From NCBI RefSeq assembly GCF_014642855.1, contig NZ_BMJB01000001.1, positions 930,001 through 994,000 on the forward strand: DNA of 64,000 bases, in the 5' to 3' direction. The translations under genes were made by a program, and so were the position numbers. Shown one piece after another: positions 62,276 to 64,000 of this stretch. Each line of letters opens with the position of its first letter. Position 1 is the stretch's first letter. Origin of the DNA: Edaphobacter acidisoli. GTDB lineage: Bacteria; Acidobacteriota; Terriglobia; Terriglobales; Acidobacteriaceae. The notes below the pieces were generated by a model. That model searched no databases. It was given only the letters and a program-made list of their open reading frames with translations, and was not told the origin of the DNA.

Positions 62276-62350
62276 AGAAAGCCGGGAGAGGCAGGAGGTA
62301 GAAAGCGCCTTGCGGCTTCACAAGGCGCCTGGAAGAATGCGCCGGAGATG

Positions 62351-62716
62351 CTACTTCCCTTCCACTTTGTGGAGAGCGTCTTTGGTGCCGTTCTCTGTCT
62401 TGTGTGCGGCGTCCTTGGTGCCGTTCTCTGTCTTGTGCGCGACTGTTCTGGTGCCGTTCTCAGTCTTGTGCGCGGCTGTTCTGGTGCCGTTCTCAGTCTT
62501 GTGAGCGGCCTTTTTGGTTGCATGCTTGGTCTTGTGGTAAGCCTTCGTGGTTCCTTTGGCGACACCATGTCCTGCGTTCTGTGCTGCGTCCTTGGTGTCT
62601 GTGCCTGCGTGCTTCATGTCCTGGCCAGCCGTCTGGGCCACGACGATTGGGGTGGAAGCCACGAGGAAGCCCAGCGAGAGGGCAAGCGCGGCTGCGCTCA
62701 GTTTTGGTGCGTGCAT
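62351..62716 (-). CDS. secreted protein with AHKTENGT repeats
   Basis: 121 residues from the ATG at 62714-62716, which has a strong AAGGAG site seven bases upstream; an ATG five codons earlier lies on that site and is rejected. Signal peptide SAAALALSLGFLVASTPIVV ending near AQT. The rest contains four near-identical 11-residue units of the type AHKTENGTRTA or AHKTENGTKDA, after KTKHATKKA, giving 33-bp DNA repeats. The repeats are Lys/Thr/Asn-rich with a helical look, reminiscent of LEA- or H1-like sequences. Function unknown. Confidence 0.75.
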   Translation of the reverse strand: MHAPKLSAAALALSLGFLVASTPIVVAQTAGQDMKHAGTDTKDAAQNAGHGVAKGTTKAYHKTKHATKKAAHKTENGTRTAAHKTENGTRTVAHKTENGTKDAAHKTENGTKDALHKVEGK

Positions 62717-63059
62717 AAGTATCTCCTTCAAGTTTTAGACCGTGTGCTGCCGGATTATGTTACTGAATCCCGATGGATCTGGAATAGCTATTGGATGCGC
62801 GCTTTAATATGCTCTGAGAATCATTTTGGTAGACGAACGTATGTTGAATACGCTAAAACGATTCAGTTGTCATTTTCTCTTCCGGCAAAAATCCCGATGT
62901 TCAGTGCAAGACCTCGCGATGTATATTGGCTCCAGTCTGTGCGATGCCGTTTGCGCGGAGTCGTCGCGTTCTTCTTCGTCAATATGGGAGCCGTCTGGAC
63001 AGAATAGAAAGTTGTCAGGAATCGCCGGTACGGGATAACGTTTACTTGGAGTGCACTTG
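62717..63059. other. 343-bp intergenic region before the right-edge symporter
   Basis: Lower GC than flanking genes, lying between the divergent repeat-protein gene and the symporter, so it should hold both promoters. The open plus-strand frames here (such as 62348-63007) run antisense through the repeat protein and are rejected. A GGAG site is seen just before 63060. No hairpin with a T-run was found. Confidence 0.5.
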
Positions 63060-64000
63060 ATGCAGGCTTTCATCGCGCTTTTTCTCGTGAGTCATCGCAT
63101 GGCGGTCCTTGCGCCGGCGGACATCGTCATCCTTGCTCTTTACTTTGGTCTGGTTGTCTTCATCGGCTTCTACGCCAAAGGCAAGGCCAATACGAGCGAA
63201 GACTTCTTCCTTGCCGGACGTGAGATGACGGCGTGGATCGCCGGGTTGAGCTTCGTCTCGGCAAACCTGGGCTCGCTGGAGTTGATGGGCTGGGCCGGCG
63301 CTTCGTATCAGTACGGCATTCTGGCCGCGCACTGGTATTGGATTGGCGCGATTCCGGCGATGCTCTTCCTGGGCATCGTGATGATGCCGTTCTACTACAT
63401 CTCGAAGACGCACTCGGTGCCGGGGTATCTGCAACTGCGCTTCGGCGAAGGCGCGCGCGGGCTGGCGGCGATCTCGTTCGGCGTGATGACCATCCTGATG
63501 AGCGGCGTGAATATGTACGCCATGGCAGTGGTGATGCAGACGATTCTGGGCTGGAACATCACGTTCAGCATCTGGGTTGGAGCGGCTACGGTCGCGCTGT
63601 ATGTGATGCTCGGCGGGCTGCGATCGGCCATTATCAACGAGGTTTTGCAGTTTGTGCTGATCTGGGCTGGCGCGGCGATGGTGCCGATTCTGGGCCTGGT
63701 TGAAGCGGGCGGGTGGACCAAACTGAAGGCGCAGATCGCTGTGAACATGGGCTCGGGCGACTACATGCACATGTGGAAGACGCTCGGCCACTTCAAAGAC
63801 AACCCGATGGGCGTGCATTGGACGGGCATCGTCTTCGGCCTTGGGTTCGTGATCAGCTTCGGCTACTGGACCACCGATTTTCTTGTGGTCCAGCGCGTGT
63901 TGAGCGCGAACAATCTGCGCGCAGCCAAGATGGCTCCGATCATCGGCTCGATCTTCAAGATGGCTGTACCGCTGATTGTCATCGTTCCGGGCCTGCTTGC
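63060..64000 (+). CDS. sodium:solute symporter, C-terminus beyond right edge
   Basis: 313 residues visible. Starts at ATG 63060, with GGAG upstream; a second in-frame ATG at 63099 begins MAVLAPADIVILALYFGLVV and could be the true start. Contains KANTSEDFFLAGREMTAWIA, SFVSANLGSLELMGWAGASY, and SFGYWTTDFLVVQRVLSANN, all matching the SSS/SGLT family and the symporter at 27304-29106. Substrate unknown. The frame is open to the window edge. Confidence 0.92.
   Translation, partial: MQAFIALFLVSHRMAVLAPADIVILALYFGLVVFIGFYAKGKANTSEDFFLAGREMTAWIAGLSFVSANLGSLELMGWAGASYQYGILAAHWYWIGAIPAMLFLGIVMMPFYYISKTHSVPGYLQLRFGEGARGLAAISFGVMTILMSGVNMYAMAVVMQTILGWNITFSIWVGAATVALYVMLGGLRSAIINEVLQFVLIWAGAAMVPILGLVEAGGWTKLKAQIAVNMGSGDYMHMWKTLGHFKDNPMGVHWTGIVFGLGFVISFGYWTTDFLVVQRVLSANNLRAAKMAPIIGSIFKMAVPLIVIVPGLL

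Noticed and set aside
62348..63007. 219-codon plus-strand open frame
   Set aside because: Antisense to the AHKTENGT repeat protein; its repeated FGAVLC-type peptide is a shadow of the coding repeat.

Overview
The window reads as chromosome from a high-GC, Gram-negative soil bacterium, most likely an acidobacterium of the Acidobacteriaceae/Terriglobia type (Granulicella, Edaphobacter, Terriglobus and relatives). This is inferred from gene content: a VWFA-related secreted protein, NHL/Ig-like and YVTN propeller proteins, ferritin-like Tat lipoproteins, a split cytochrome c maturation cluster, many secreted proteins of unknown function, and short dispersed intergenic repeats. No rRNA, tRNA, CRISPR array, prophage or intact insertion sequence was seen.

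Layout. 0-4 kb: alpha/beta hydrolase (cut by the left edge), nitroreductase, two secreted proteins and a 57-residue membrane protein with its own terminator. 4.2-8.3 kb: uvrA overlapping a CPBP-family membrane protease. 8.3-11.2 kb: gene-poor accessory stretch with two proteins of unknown function, a SnoaL-like protein and many repeats. 11.3-14.1 kb: pyrE, a zinc-ribbon protein, a metallo-beta-lactamase-fold protein and mtnA. 14.2-20.6 kb: VWA protein, MscL, an M28 peptidase resembling glutamate carboxypeptidase II, and small or secreted proteins. 20.6-22.1 kb: thiC, divergent from the ccm operon.

22.2-32.7 kb carries cytochrome c maturation (System I) in two blocks: ccmE-ccmA-ybaK-ccmB-ccmC-ccmD and ccmF-ccmH-ccmI-like. 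Between them lie a YVTN lipoprotein, a sodium:solute symporter pair and a lone receiver protein. CcmE has a Cys-x3-Tyr haem site in place of His-x3-Tyr, and CcmH has an unusual cysteine cluster. 32.7-37.2 kb: carboxypeptidase-regulatory-like protein, HtpX, DUF4149-like protein, YchF and a ZIP metal transporter. 37.2-42.8 kb: ECF sigma factor, DoxX-like protein, a small Cys-containing secreted protein, a large NHL/Ig-like protein with a dispersed repeat inside its reading frame, and two cupins. 42.8-48.8 kb: TatD, YajQ, polyprenyl synthase, L,D-transpeptidase, a zeta-toxin-like kinase with a tiny upstream ORF, XseB and a fused homocysteine methyltransferase/MTHF reductase. 48.9-54.6 kb: secreted propeller-like lipoprotein, two ferritin-like proteins, a VOC protein, PdxT and a proline-rich protein. 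54.7-58.2 kb: cytochrome c oxidase coxB-coxA-coxC plus a 71-residue CxxC membrane protein, the likely consumer of the ccm-matured cytochromes. 58.2-64 kb: PadR regulator with a membrane partner, FMN reductase, CCA-adding enzyme with a histone-H1-like tail, two further proteins, and a second sodium:solute symporter cut by the right edge.

The most notable non-genic signal is a family of short dispersed repeats. One composite element occurs in inverted orientation near 10.9-11.3 kb and 37.2-37.6 kb with the same internal order and spacing. Another occurs near 38.4 kb and again in frame inside the NHL/Ig-like gene near 39.9 kb.
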